Positions 7,658-16,016 of a stretch of DNA of 64,000 bases are shown here, one piece after another (positions within the stretch are counted from its first letter, which is position 1; every line of letters starts with the position of its first letter). A model generated the notes under the pieces. The model did no database searches. It had not been told where the DNA came from and saw only the letters and a list, made by a program, of their open reading frames with translations. The position numbers were made by a program, and so were the translations under genes. The stretch lies in assembly GCA_003221695.1 (NCBI GenBank), contig QHSX01000045.1, forward strand, positions 1 to 64,000. The letters run 5' to 3'. The stretch comes from Candidatus Rokuibacteriota bacterium. Lineage in GTDB: Bacteria > Methylomirabilota > Methylomirabilia > Rokubacteriales > CSP1-6.

Positions 7658-8506
7658 GTGGTCGGCGATCTCTTCGCGATCCTGTGGGCGCCGTTCTTGA
7701 TGTGCCTGGTGCTCACGGGCATCCACGCGTACCTGGGCGTCCACGTCCTCTCGCGCGAGGTCGTCTTCGTGGACATCGCCCTCGCTCAGATCGCGGCGCT
7801 CGGGGCCACCGCGGCGTTTCTCCTGGGCTGGGAGGCCGACACGTGGGAGTCGTACGCGTTCGGCCTCTCCGCCACGCTCCTCGGGGCGCTCGTGCTCGCG
7901 CTGACGCGCAGTCGACGGCGTCACGTGTCCCAGGAGGCGGTGATCGGCGTCGTGTATGCCGTCTCGTCCGCGGCTGCCGTGCTCCTCTCGGACCGCGCGG
8001 CGCACGGCGCCGAGCAGGTGCGCGCGATGCTCGTCGGTAACCTCCTCGCCGTCCGGCCACCCGAGGTCGCGCAGGTCGGGGCACTCTACGCGGCCATCGG
8101 CGTCTTTCACTGGCTCTGCCGGCGCCCGTTCTTCCTGATCTCGACCGACCCGGACACCGCCTTCCGCGAGGGCTGGCGGGTCCGGCTGTGGGACTTCCTC
8201 TTCTACGCGTCGTTCGGCGTCGTCGTCACCAGCTCGGTGCGGATCGCCGGCGTGCTCCTCGTGTTCTCGTACCTCATCGTGCCCGCGCTCGCCGGTATCA
8301 TGTTCGGGCGTACGATCCCGAGCAAGCTTCTGATCGGCTGGAGTTTCGGCACGCTCGTCAGCGTGCTCGGCATGGTCGCCTCGGCGGCGTTCGACCTCCC
8401 GACGGGCGCGACGGTCGTCTGCGCCTTCGGGCTCACGCTGGTCGCGCTCTCGGTCGTCTTCTACACGGTCCAGCCGGCGTCGGGACGCCTCACGCCGTCC
8501 GCGTGA
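7658..8506 (+). CDS. Metal ABC transporter permease (ZnuB/TroC family)
   Basis: The 282-residue integral inner-membrane protein has eight or nine helices and the family's conserved stretches (GVHVLSREVVFVDIALAQIA, LLVFSYLIVPALAG). It starts with GTG one base after the upstream stop, so it is co-translated with the binding protein. It should carry Zn, Mn or Fe ions with an ATPase partner. No ABC ATPase gene (Walker A/LSGGQ) of this family was found beside it or elsewhere in the window except the LIV pair at 35-37 kb. The partner must be encoded elsewhere, or the porin has displaced it. Confidence 0.88.
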   Translation: MVGDLFAILWAPFLMCLVLTGIHAYLGVHVLSREVVFVDIALAQIAALGATAAFLLGWEADTWESYAFGLSATLLGALVLALTRSRRRHVSQEAVIGVVYAVSSAAAVLLSDRAAHGAEQVRAMLVGNLLAVRPPEVAQVGALYAAIGVFHWLCRRPFFLISTDPDTAFREGWRVRLWDFLFYASFGVVVTSSVRIAGVLLVFSYLIVPALAGIMFGRTIPSKLLIGWSFGTLVSVLGMVASAAFDLPTGATVVCAFGLTLVALSVVFYTVQPASGRLTPSA

Positions 8507-8542
8507 CCGGCAGGCGCGTTTTGAGGTTCGTCCGCGACGGCG

Positions 8543-9166
8543 GTGGCGGTGGAGCCCGGCTTACCCCCGCGCCGTAGCCTCCGCAGGGTCCTGATCGCGA
8601 GCGCTGGCTGCTTTCTGGTGCTGGCGCTCGCGGTCGGCTTCATGCCCTCCCTGCCGGGCGACACGGCTGTTCGCGAGGCGCTCCTCGCCCTCGCGTCACC
8701 GCCGGTCCTCGCGGCGATGCGCGTGATCAACCGGGCCGGGAGCTGGCGGCTCCTCCTGCCCGCCTCGCTCCTCTTGTTCGTCGCCTTCGCGCACGCGCGC
8801 GAGCGGTGGTACGTGTGGGTCGGGCTCATGCTCGCTGCGCCGGCCACGGAGGGCGTCTTGAAGATCGTCGTCGGGCGGCCCCGACCGGAGGCGGCGTCGA
8901 TGGGGTTTCCGAGCGGCCACGCCACCGCGGCGGCGGCGTTCTTCGGCGCCGTCTTTTATCTCGCGGAGACGCTTCGACCGCCCGTGAGACGCCTCGTGCG
9001 GGCGGCCGCCCTCGTGATCATCGTACTCGTGGCGGCGGCACGCGTGATGCTCCGCGCCCACTGGCCGACCGATGCGCTCGGCGGGATCGCGCTGGGTCTC
9101 ACGCTGGCCTCCGCCGCCGCGCTGCTCGCCCTGCCGCGCGGGCGCCCGACCGACCCCCGTGCGTGA
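8543..9166 (+). CDS. PAP2-family membrane phosphatase
   Basis: 207 residues from GTG 8543 with about five membrane helices. All three PAP2 motifs are visible: KIVVGRPRP near residue 111, PSGH near 125, and ARVMLRAHWPTD near 172 with its His and Asp. Such enzymes dephosphorylate lipid phosphates such as undecaprenyl pyrophosphate or phosphatidic acid at the membrane. It follows the permease after 36 nt and may be on the same transcript. Confidence 0.85.
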   Translation: MAVEPGLPPRRSLRRVLIASAGCFLVLALAVGFMPSLPGDTAVREALLALASPPVLAAMRVINRAGSWRLLLPASLLLFVAFAHARERWYVWVGLMLAAPATEGVLKIVVGRPRPEAASMGFPSGHATAAAAFFGAVFYLAETLRPPVRRLVRAAALVIIVLVAAARVMLRAHWPTDALGGIALGLTLASAAALLALPRGRPTDPRA

Positions 9167-9241
9167 ACGGGATCAGGGTTCCGCCCTCACGAGCACGCGA
9201 CGCGACCCGGAAGGTTTCAGGTCTCGTGCAAGAGATCTGGC

Positions 9242-10522
9242 GTGACCCGACCAGCCAGCCTTCCGCACGTGGTGATCGTGGGCGGCGGCTTCGGTGGGCT
9301 CTACGCCGCACGGGCGCTCGCCCACCGGCCGGTGCGGGTCACGCTTCTCGACCGGCGCAACCATCATCTCTTCCAGCCGCTGCTCTACCAGGTCGCCACG
9401 GCGGTGCTGAACGCCTCCGATATCGCGGTCCCGCTGAGGTCCGTCCTGCGCCGGGCCACCAACATCACGGTCCTCCTCGCGGAGGTCGAAAAGGTGGAGC
9501 TGGCGAATCGCCGCCTCGTGCTCGATCGAGGCGAGATGGGATACGATGCGCTCGTCCTCGCGGCGGGCGCCAGCCACTCGTACTTCGGTCACGACGAGTG
9601 GGAAATGCTGGCGCCGGGGCTCAAGACCCTGGAAGATGCGCTCGAGATCCGTCGCCGCGTGCTGCTGGCGTACGAGGCCGCCGAGCGCGAGCAGGACGGC
9701 GCCGAGCGACAGGCGCTCCTCACGTTCGTGGTGGTCGGCGGCGGTCCCACCGGCGTCGAGCTGGCGGGCGCCCTCGGCGAGATCTCGCGCCAGACCATCG
9801 CCCGCGACTTTCGCCTGATCGACCCGACCAAGTCGCGCATCGTCCTTCTCGAGGGCGGGTCGCTCATCCTTCCGACATTCCCTGAGTCGCTGTCCCGCAG
9901 CGCGGCGGACGCGCTCCGCCGCATCGGCGTCGAGGTACGCGTCCGCGCGATCGTCACGCGCGTGACCCCGGACGCCGTGTGGCTCGGCGGCGAGCAGATC
10001 CGCACCCGCACGGTGCTCTGGGCGGCCGGCGTGGCCGCCACGCCGCTGGCGCGAACGCTCGGCGTACCACTCGACCGCTCCGGCCGCGTGCTCGTCGAGC
10101 CCGACCTGTCGATTCCGGTCCACCCGGAGGCGTTCGTCGTCGGCGATATGTGCGCGTTCCTGCATCAGACGGGCGCGCCGCTCCCCGGGGTGGCGCCCGT
10201 GGCCATCCAGCAGGGACGCGCGGTCGCGGACAACGTGCTGCGGCGACTCCGCGATGCGCCGACCCGCCCGTTTCGCTACCGGGACAGAGGCAGCATGGCG
10301 ACCATCGGGCGCGCGGCGGCGGTCGCGGTGGTCGGGCGCTTGAAGCTCTCCGGGCTCGTCGCGTGGCTCGCCTGGCTGTTCGTCCACATCATGTTCTTGA
10401 TCGGCTTTCGCAACCGCTTCCTGGTGCTGTTCGAGTGGGCCTGGGCGTACGTCACGTGGCACCGTGGCGCCCGGCTGATCACCGGACCGTGGAGGGGCCG
10501 CGGTGCAGCGAGAGGTCAGTAG
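9242..10522 (+). CDS. NAD(P)/FAD-dependent oxidoreductase, type II NADH dehydrogenase-like
   Basis: 426 residues. FAD-binding motif GGGFGGLYAARAL at 14-26, NAD-binding motif VVVGGGPTGVELAGAL near 160-175, and the second flavin motif FVVGDMCAFL near 300. A hydrophobic C-terminal segment (LVAWLAWLFVHIMFLIGF, about 373-390) would anchor it to the membrane, as in NDH-2. The function is likely non-proton-pumping oxidation of NADH with quinone reduction. It ends tail to tail with the acyl-CoA dehydrogenase gene, overlapping by 7 bp. Confidence 0.85.
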   Translation: MTRPASLPHVVIVGGGFGGLYAARALAHRPVRVTLLDRRNHHLFQPLLYQVATAVLNASDIAVPLRSVLRRATNITVLLAEVEKVELANRRLVLDRGEMGYDALVLAAGASHSYFGHDEWEMLAPGLKTLEDALEIRRRVLLAYEAAEREQDGAERQALLTFVVVGGGPTGVELAGALGEISRQTIARDFRLIDPTKSRIVLLEGGSLILPTFPESLSRSAADALRRIGVEVRVRAIVTRVTPDAVWLGGEQIRTRTVLWAAGVAATPLARTLGVPLDRSGRVLVEPDLSIPVHPEAFVVGDMCAFLHQTGAPLPGVAPVAIQQGRAVADNVLRRLRDAPTRPFRYRDRGSMATIGRAAAVAVVGRLKLSGLVAWLAWLFVHIMFLIGFRNRFLVLFEWAWAYVTWHRGARLITGPWRGRGAARGQ

Positions 10523-11679
10523 CTCTTGGGCAACCCCAGGACGTGCTCGGAGAGATAGTTGAGCACCATCTGCTGCGAGACGGGCGCGATCTTGTAGAGG
10601 CGGATCTCGCGCCAGAGCCGCTCGACGTAGAACTCCTTGGCGTAGCCGTAGCCGCCGTGCGTCTGGAGCGCCGCGTCGCACGCCTCGAACCCCGCGTCCG
10701 CGGCGAGGAGCTTCGCCGTGTTTGCCTCGGCGCCGCACGGCCGGCCGTGGTCGAAGAGCCACGCGGCCTTCAGGCACACGAGCTCGGCCGACTCGAGCTT
10801 GGCCCACGCGAGCGCCAGCGGATGCGCGACCGCCTGGTTCTGGCCGATCGGCCGGTCGAAGACGACACGGTCCTTGGCGTACTGAACGGCGCGCTCGAGC
10901 GCGGCCCGCCCGATCCCGACGGCCTCGATGCCGGTGAAGATGCGCTCGGGGTTGAGCGAGTCCAGGAGATGGTAGAACCCGCGCCCCTCGTCGCCGACGA
11001 CGTCCTCGGCCGGCACCGAGAGCGCGTCGATGAAGATCTCGTTCGAGTCCACCGCCGCACGCCCGAGCTTCTCGATCTCGCGCACGGTGATCTTCGACCG
11101 GTCGAACTCGGTGAAGAAGAGCGTCATCCCCCCGAACGGCTTCGCCGCGTCGCGGGGCGACGTGCGGGCGAGGAGCAGGATGTGGGTCGCCTCACGCGCG
11201 TTCGTGTTCCAGACTTTCCGACCGTTGACGAGATACCGGTCGCCCTTCTTCTCGGCGCGCGTCTGGATGCGCGAGGTGTCGGTCCCGGCGTTCGGCTCGG
11301 TGACGCCGAACGACATGACGATCTCGCCCGTCGCGATCCGCGGCAGGTACTTCTCCTTGAGCGGCTCGGCGCCGTGCTTGATCACCGGCATCGGCGGGAA
11401 CAGATAGAAATGGATCGGCGAGGCGCCCGAGGTGCCGGCTCCCGAGGCGCAGACCTCGTGGAGCATGATCGTCGCCTCCGTGACGCCGAGGCCGGAGCCC
11501 CCGTACGCCTCGGGGATGATCATCCCGAGCCAGCCCGCCTTCCCGAAGGCCTTCACCCAATCCCACGGGTACTCGGCCTTCTTGTCCCTCTCGAGCCAGT
11601 AGTCGAGGGAGAAAGAGCGCGCGAGCGTCGCGACCTCTTTGCGGATTAGCTCTTGCTGCTCGGTCAACTGAAAGTCCAT
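10516..11679 (-). CDS. Acyl-CoA dehydrogenase
   Basis: 387 residues from ATG 11679 (MDFQLTEQQELIRKEV). It has the full ACAD architecture: helical N-domain, beta-domain with FGVTEPNAGTDTSRI near 137, and helical C-domain ending YLSEHVLGLPKSY. At the position of the medium-chain enzyme's catalytic Glu376 the sequence is KIAPVSQQ, with no Glu. In helix G it reads NPER where the medium-chain enzyme has KTR, the base position used by isovaleryl- and long-chain dehydrogenases. It therefore probably uses that alternative Glu. Acyl substrate unknown. It is divergent from the lactonase-like gene through matching promoters. Confidence 0.9.
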   Translation of the reverse strand: MDFQLTEQQELIRKEVATLARSFSLDYWLERDKKAEYPWDWVKAFGKAGWLGMIIPEAYGGSGLGVTEATIMLHEVCASGAGTSGASPIHFYLFPPMPVIKHGAEPLKEKYLPRIATGEIVMSFGVTEPNAGTDTSRIQTRAEKKGDRYLVNGRKVWNTNAREATHILLLARTSPRDAAKPFGGMTLFFTEFDRSKITVREIEKLGRAAVDSNEIFIDALSVPAEDVVGDEGRGFYHLLDSLNPERIFTGIEAVGIGRAALERAVQYAKDRVVFDRPIGQNQAVAHPLALAWAKLESAELVCLKAAWLFDHGRPCGAEANTAKLLAADAGFEACDAALQTHGGYGYAKEFYVERLWREIRLYKIAPVSQQMVLNYLSEHVLGLPKSY

Positions 11680-11685
11680 GCGGGG

Positions 11686-11758
11686 CATTCTAGCATTGGC
11701 CCGCATGATCGAGGAGGGCACCCGCGGTCCCTGCGGCCCGACGCGTGATGCTAGAATG
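11686..11758. promoter_or_regulatory. Divergent leaderless-type promoter pair (inverted repeat CATTCTAGCAT)
   Basis: CATTCTAGCAT at 11686-11696 is the exact reverse complement of ATGCTAGAATG at 11748-11758. Each half holds a TAGAAT -10 hexamer facing its own gene: minus-strand hexamer 11687-11692, 7 nt before the acyl-CoA dehydrogenase ATG, and plus-strand hexamer 11752-11757, 8 nt before the ATG at 11766. With a start site about 7 nt downstream of the -10, both mRNAs would begin at or next to the AUG. Confidence 0.55.
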
Positions 11759-11765
11759 TCGCGGC

Positions 11766-12521
11766 ATGGCGGTCCAGACGCTCCACGCGCTGCAGAACGG
11801 CTTCATGGGCTTCGAGCGCTCGGGGCTCTTCTACGGCGAGTTCTCGGGCGAGCGGGTGCAGATCCCCATCGCCTGCTGGCTCGTTCGCGCCTCCGACGCG
11901 ATCATCCTCTTCGACACCGGCCTGTCGCCCCGGGCCGTCCCCGGTCTCATGCGCAACGACCCGATGGCGCGCTTCACCGAGGCGGACCTGCTGGTCAAGC
12001 GTCTCGACGCGCTCGGGCTCGAGCCCGACAACGTGGACCTCGTCGTCATCTCGCACCTGCACTACGACCACGCGGGAGGCGCGCAGCTCTTCCCGAAGTC
12101 CGAGCTCGTCGTCCAGCGGGACGAGTACGCCTACGCGCACTACCCGGCCTCGTTCTTCGAGAGCTTCTACTACCGCAAGAACTTCGACCTCCCGGGTTAC
12201 CGCTGGCGGCTCCTGGACGGCGACACCGAGCTGATGGACGGCGTGAGCGTGCTGCGCACCGACGGCCACACGCCGGGCCACCAGTCGCTGCTCGTCGAGC
12301 TGCCCGAGACCGGGCCGGTCATCCTCGCCGCCGACTCCTGCTACTGGCAAGAGCACATCGACAAGGAACGGGTGCCCGGCGTCGTCTGGAACCCGACGCA
12401 GGCGCTCCACTCGATCAAGAAGCTCAAGACGATCGCCCGGCTGACGGGCGCCAGGATCTTCCCGGGTCACGACCCGAACTTCTGGGAGACGGTCAGGCAG
12501 TCTCCGGACGCGTACCGCTAA
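11766..12521 (+). CDS. Metallo-beta-lactamase-fold hydrolase, N-acyl-homoserine-lactonase-like
   Basis: 251 residues from ATG 11766 (MAVQTLHALQNG), chosen because TAGAAT sits 8 nt upstream; the ATG at 11745 lies in front of the promoter. The zinc motif HLHYDHAGG near residue 98 and later ligands in DGHTPGHQS and ADSCYW are those of the two-zinc MBL fold. Layout and length fit the AttM/AiiA-like branch. Lactonase activity is possible, but this branch also contains other esterases. Confidence 0.82.
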   Translation: MAVQTLHALQNGFMGFERSGLFYGEFSGERVQIPIACWLVRASDAIILFDTGLSPRAVPGLMRNDPMARFTEADLLVKRLDALGLEPDNVDLVVISHLHYDHAGGAQLFPKSELVVQRDEYAYAHYPASFFESFYYRKNFDLPGYRWRLLDGDTELMDGVSVLRTDGHTPGHQSLLVELPETGPVILAADSCYWQEHIDKERVPGVVWNPTQALHSIKKLKTIARLTGARIFPGHDPNFWETVRQSPDAYR

Positions 12522-12570
12522 CGGTGCTCGTGGTTTCCAGGTTCTCCGGCCTCGTCGAGTAGGGCGTGGC

Positions 12571-13290
12571 ATGAGCGTCGCCACGGACATCAGGGCCCGG
12601 CTCGCGGCGCTCGACTGGGCGGCGCTCGAGGGGGCGCTCTGGGAGTGGGGCTACGCCAAGACGCCGCCCGTGCTCGCCCCCGCCGAGTGCGCCGAGCTGA
12701 TCGCGCTGTACGCCGACGACGGGCGCTTCCGGAGCCGCGTGGACATGGCCCGGTACAGGTTCGGCGTGGGCGACTACAAGTATTTCGCGGCGCCGCTGCC
12801 GCCGCTCGTCGAGGCGCTCCGTGTGCACGCCTACCCGCCGCTGGCGGCGATCGCGAACCGCTGGGAGACCGCGCTCGGGGCGGCGACGCGCTATCCGCCC
12901 GATCTCCCCGCGCTCCTCACCCTCTGCCGCCGCCGCGGCCAGACCAAGCCGACCCCGCTCCTCCTCCACTACGAGACGGGCGGCTACAACTGCCTCCACC
13001 AGGATCTCTACGGCGACGTCGTCTTCCCCCTGCAGCTCACCGGCTTTCTCTCCCGCCCGGGCGTCGACTACACCGGCGGCGAGTTCCTGCTGCTCGAGCA
13101 GCGGCCGCGCGCGCAGTCACGCGGCGAGGTCGTGGCGACCGAGCAGGGCGAGATCGTCATCTTCACGACGCGCCACCGGCCCGCGCGCGGCGCGCGCGGG
13201 CATCACCGCGTGGTGATGCGCCACGGGGTGAGTCGCGTACGCTCCGGCTCGCGTTACACGCTCGGCGTCATCTTCCACGACGCACGCTGA
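12571..13290 (+). CDS. 2-oxoglutarate/Fe(II)-dependent dioxygenase
   Basis: 239 residues. The C-terminal half has the double-stranded beta-helix signature: iron ligands His and Asp in YNCLHQDLYGD near 147, a distal His in GHHRVVMRHGVSRV near 215, and the 2-oxoglutarate-binding Arg in SGSRYTLGVIFHDA at the C-terminus. The sequence resembles the prolyl-hydroxylase-like oxygenases that bacteria encode as stand-alone proteins. Substrate (protein, amino acid or small molecule) is unknown. ATG preceded by GGGCGTGGC; 49 nt after the lactonase-like gene. Confidence 0.82.
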   Translation: MSVATDIRARLAALDWAALEGALWEWGYAKTPPVLAPAECAELIALYADDGRFRSRVDMARYRFGVGDYKYFAAPLPPLVEALRVHAYPPLAAIANRWETALGAATRYPPDLPALLTLCRRRGQTKPTPLLLHYETGGYNCLHQDLYGDVVFPLQLTGFLSRPGVDYTGGEFLLLEQRPRAQSRGEVVATEQGEIVIFTTRHRPARGARGHHRVVMRHGVSRVRSGSRYTLGVIFHDAR

Positions 13291-13333
13291 GCCGTCGCAG
13301 CGTCCCCGCGCCGCGATCGCCTCCACCGCCGGT

Positions 13334-13652
13334 TCACGATCCGCCACGGCAGGTGAACATCGTCGCGGAGACAACCCGCTCGTCCGCTGGATGCCGAGCG
13401 ATCACGATCGCGCCGTGGACATCCACGCGGCGTCCGAACGCCCGCATCGCGCGCGCCTTCGACTCGATGGCGTCCTCCAGAAACCGCACGCACTCTTCCC
13501 GACTCGACGCGGTGACTTCCTCTCGCCATGACACTTCACCGAAGCTCCCCGAGCCGTTTGTCACAAGCACCCAGGTCTCAACGGGGCGGCTCCGCATGCG
13601 AGACGGAAGACGTCAGGAGCAGGGAGGACACGAGGAGGGCCGCGCCGCGCAT
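13334..13652 (-). pseudogene. Small exported protein, apparently frameshifted
   Basis: Reading from ATG 13652 gives a clean signal peptide (MRGAALLVSSLLLTSSVSHA) followed by EPPR and a TGA at 13578-13580. The adjacent frame continues from the same point as VETWVLVTNGSGSFGEVS... for about 80 residues to a stop at 13334. Removing one C from the CCCC run (13583-13586 on the plus strand) joins the two into one protein of roughly 104 residues. Either the gene is recently broken or the assembly has a homopolymer error. I do not recognise the mature domain, which contains one conserved-looking Cys pair (REECVRFL and MFTC). Confidence 0.55.
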
Positions 13653-13739
13653 CACGGTGCGGGTATTTTGCACTAATTCGGTCGGGTCCACCAGCCGAGT
13701 TTCCGGATATTATCCGCATCGCGCGAGGACCTCCGACGC

Positions 13740-14495
13740 TCAGACGACGAGCTCCCGGCCGTCCTCGGCCGCCTCGACACCGAGCTCCTCGAGGCGTCCG
13801 AGCACGTCGTCGCTCATGTGGGTCAGGACGAGCCGGCGGCAGCCGAGCCGCGCGCGGTTCGCCAGCAGCGTCGCGACGTCGAGGTGGAACTTGACGCGCT
13901 TGTCGACGAAGAGCGCCTCCGCGATGAAGAGGTCGGCCGCGCGCGCCGCATCGACCAGCGTCTCGGTCCACTCCGTATCCCCCGAGTAGGCGATCACCTT
14001 GCCCTCGCACATGAGGCGCAGGGCGAAGGGCGGCGCCCCGCTCGCGTGCACCACAGGGAACGGTGTCACGGTGAACGGCCCGAGGGCGTGGTCGACCCGA
14101 TCGGCGAGCTCGACGAAGCGCGTGACGAATCGACGCTCGACGGCGGTCGAGCCGGGAAAGAGCACCTCCATCGCCGCGCGGACGCGTGCCTCCACTCCCG
14201 GCGGGCCCGCCACGGTGAGCGGCCGCGTGCGCCGCCTGAACTGACCGTCGAGGACGAGGAAGGGGACGCCGCCGAAGTGATCGCCGTGCAGGTGCGAGAG
14301 GACGACGGTGTCGATCGCCTGGGGGTCCACGCCGAACCGACGCATCGCGACGAGCGAAGAGGCGCCGCAGTCCAGGAGCGCCTGCGCGCCAGCCGCCTCC
14401 ACGTGGATGCAGGTCTGGAACCGCCCGCCGCTGCCGAAGGCGTCGCCCGACCCGAGGAACCGGACCCTCACCCCCGCCTCCACCCCGGCACTCAT
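13740..14495 (-). CDS. Metallo-beta-lactamase-fold hydrolase (RNase Z-like branch)
   Basis: 251 residues. Starts VRFLGSGDAFGSGGRFQTC, the strand-turn that begins tRNase Z/AtsA-like proteins, then zinc motif LSHLHGDHFGG near 86, His in VVHASG, Asp in YSGDTEW, and a final THMSDD. The length fits single-domain MBL enzymes rather than full tRNase Z, and the exosite arm of tRNase Z is missing. It is probably a cytosolic phosphodiesterase, lactonase or arylsulfatase-like enzyme. It is divergent from the PrpD gene, with start codons only 14 bp apart. Confidence 0.8.
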   Translation of the reverse strand: MSAGVEAGVRVRFLGSGDAFGSGGRFQTCIHVEAAGAQALLDCGASSLVAMRRFGVDPQAIDTVVLSHLHGDHFGGVPFLVLDGQFRRRTRPLTVAGPPGVEARVRAAMEVLFPGSTAVERRFVTRFVELADRVDHALGPFTVTPFPVVHASGAPPFALRLMCEGKVIAYSGDTEWTETLVDAARAADLFIAEALFVDKRVKFHLDVATLLANRARLGCRRLVLTHMSDDVLGRLEELGVEAAEDGRELVV

Positions 14496-14497
14496 GA

Positions 14498-14503
14498 TAT
14501 CGT
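14498..14503 (+). promoter_or_regulatory. Candidate -10 element of the MmgE/PrpD gene
   Basis: TATCGT ends 6 nt before GTG 14510. Weak on its own; listed because the spacing matches the other leaderless-type promoters. It overlaps the 5' end of the divergent hydrolase gene. Confidence 0.3.
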
Positions 14504-14509
14504 GCCCCC

Positions 14510-15874
14510 GTGAGCCTCACGGCCCGGGTCGCAGAGTTCGCCGTCAAGACCTCGCTCGAGGACTGCCCGCCCGAGGCGCTGGCCCGCGTGCGCCTCGCCG
14601 CGCTCGACACGCTCGGCGTGATGCTCGCGGGCGCGGGCGAGCCCGCCGCGCGAGCCGTCCGTGCGGTCGCGCGTGCCGAGGGCGGTACGCCCCTCGCGAC
14701 GGTCGTCGGCACCCGGCTCGTGACCTCGCCCGGATGGGCCGCGCTCGCCAACGGCACGGCCGGACACGCCCACGACTTCGACGACACGAACTTCGCGCTG
14801 ATGGGACACCCGAGCGTGCCGCTCCTGGCGGTCGCACTTGCGGCGGGGGAGGCCGAGACCGCCGACGGACGGGCCGTCACGCTCGCCTACATCGTCGGCT
14901 TCGAGGTCAGCGCGACCCTCGGCGCCGCGCTCAACCCCGAGCACTACACGCGTGGCTGGCACGCGACGTCCACGCTCGGCACCCTCGGCTGCGCCGCGGC
15001 GGCGGCGCGTCTGCTGCGGCTCGACGTCACCCAGACGCGCCACGCCCTCGCGATCGCGGCGACGCACGCGTCGGGGCTCAAGGAGAACTTCGGCTCGATG
15101 ACCAAGCCCTACCACGCGGGCCACGCGGCGCTGAGCGGGATACGCAGCGCTCAGTTAGCGCGCGAAGGCCTGACGGGCTCGGATACCGCGCTCGAGGGCA
15201 AGCAGGGATACGTCGCCGCGTTCGGCGGTGGACCGCGGCTCGAGCAGTCGCTCGACGGGCTCGGGCGCGTCTGGCAGCTCCTCGCCTCGGGCATCGCGGT
15301 CAAGCCCTACCCGTCGTGCGCCCTCACCCACTCGGCGATCGACGCGCTCCTCGAGCTGCGCGCCGCTCACGGGCTGGCGCCGCGAGACGTGGTCGCCGTC
15401 GAGGTCGCCGTGAACCGCGTCGTCCCCGACGTCCTCACCCACACGCGGCCGACGACCGCGCTCGAGCGGAAATTCTCGATGCAGTTCTGCGCCGCGGCGG
15501 CGCTCGCCGAGGGACGCGTGGACCTCCGCTCGTTCGAGGACGGCGAGGTTCGGAACCCCGTGCTGCGTGCGCTCATGGAGCGCGTCACGCTGGTCGTGGA
15601 TCCGTCGCTCCCGGACGGGCTCGAGCAGCACGCGTGGAGTCGCGTCGCCCTGCGCCTGGCCGACGGGCGCACGCTGACGACGGGGCCGCGCGGGGCGCAC
15701 GGGCATCCCGACACCCCGCTCGCGCCCGAGGCGCTCCACGCCAAGTTCCTCGCGTGCGCGACGCGCGTCCTGCCGGAGGACGAAGCGGAGGGGGTGGCCG
15801 AGCAGCTCGCGCACCTCGAGGACGTCCCCGACATTCGCGCGCTCACCTCGCGGCTCGCGGGCGAGCTGGACTGA
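14510..15874 (+). CDS. MmgE/PrpD family protein
   Basis: 454 residues from GTG. The family's hallmarks are visible: NGTAGHAHDFDDTNFALMGHPS near 81, HATSTLGTLGCAAAAARLL near 150, SGLKENFGSMTKPYHAGHAA near 188 and KPYPSCALTHSAIDALL near 265. Members include 2-methylcitrate dehydratase, cis-aconitate decarboxylase and iminodisuccinate epimerase; the sequence does not single one out. Three palindromic hairpins lie between its stop and the next CoA transferase gene. Cytosolic. Confidence 0.87.
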   Translation: MSLTARVAEFAVKTSLEDCPPEALARVRLAALDTLGVMLAGAGEPAARAVRAVARAEGGTPLATVVGTRLVTSPGWAALANGTAGHAHDFDDTNFALMGHPSVPLLAVALAAGEAETADGRAVTLAYIVGFEVSATLGAALNPEHYTRGWHATSTLGTLGCAAAAARLLRLDVTQTRHALAIAATHASGLKENFGSMTKPYHAGHAALSGIRSAQLAREGLTGSDTALEGKQGYVAAFGGGPRLEQSLDGLGRVWQLLASGIAVKPYPSCALTHSAIDALLELRAAHGLAPRDVVAVEVAVNRVVPDVLTHTRPTTALERKFSMQFCAAAALAEGRVDLRSFEDGEVRNPVLRALMERVTLVVDPSLPDGLEQHAWSRVALRLADGRTLTTGPRGAHGHPDTPLAPEALHAKFLACATRVLPEDEAEGVAEQLAHLEDVPDIRALTSRLAGELD

Positions 15875-15880
15875 GCAACA

Positions 15881-16001
15881 TCGGGGGGAGCGACGTCGCT
15901 CCCCCCGAAACCCCCCATCGGTCGCCCGCGGCGGCCGCGGCGGGGAATCGGTTGCGCCGGCCAAGCCGGCGCTCGAACCGCGGGAGCGCAACGCGCTCCC
16001 G
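15881..16001. repeat. Three-hairpin palindromic intergenic element (REP-like)
   Basis: Hairpin 1 (15881-15908): arms TCGGGGGGAGCGA and TCGCTCCCCCCGA around CG. Hairpin 2 (15954-15972): GCGCCGGC-CAA-GCCGGCGC. Hairpin 3 (15981-16001): CGGGAGCG-CAACG-CGCTCCCG, ending just before the ribosome-binding site of the next gene. A shortened copy of the hairpin 2 context (GGAATCGTTGCGCCGGCGC, then CTCGAA) occurs at 63692-63715, so this looks like a dispersed element. Hairpin 1 could also terminate the PrpD transcript, though no T-run follows. Confidence 0.6.
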
Positions 16002-16016
16002 GCGGAGGAGACATGC

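Noticed and set aside
5269-7776. Very long open frame on the minus strand opposite the porin, ZnuA-like and ZnuB-like genes
   Set aside because: Composition is Arg/Glu/His-rich antisense shadow, with no domain; the plus-strand genes have signal peptides, motifs and ribosome-binding sites.
9173-10807. Minus-strand 544-codon open frame opposite NDH-2
   Set aside because: Shadow frame; NDH-2 on the plus strand has both dinucleotide-binding motifs and normal codon use.
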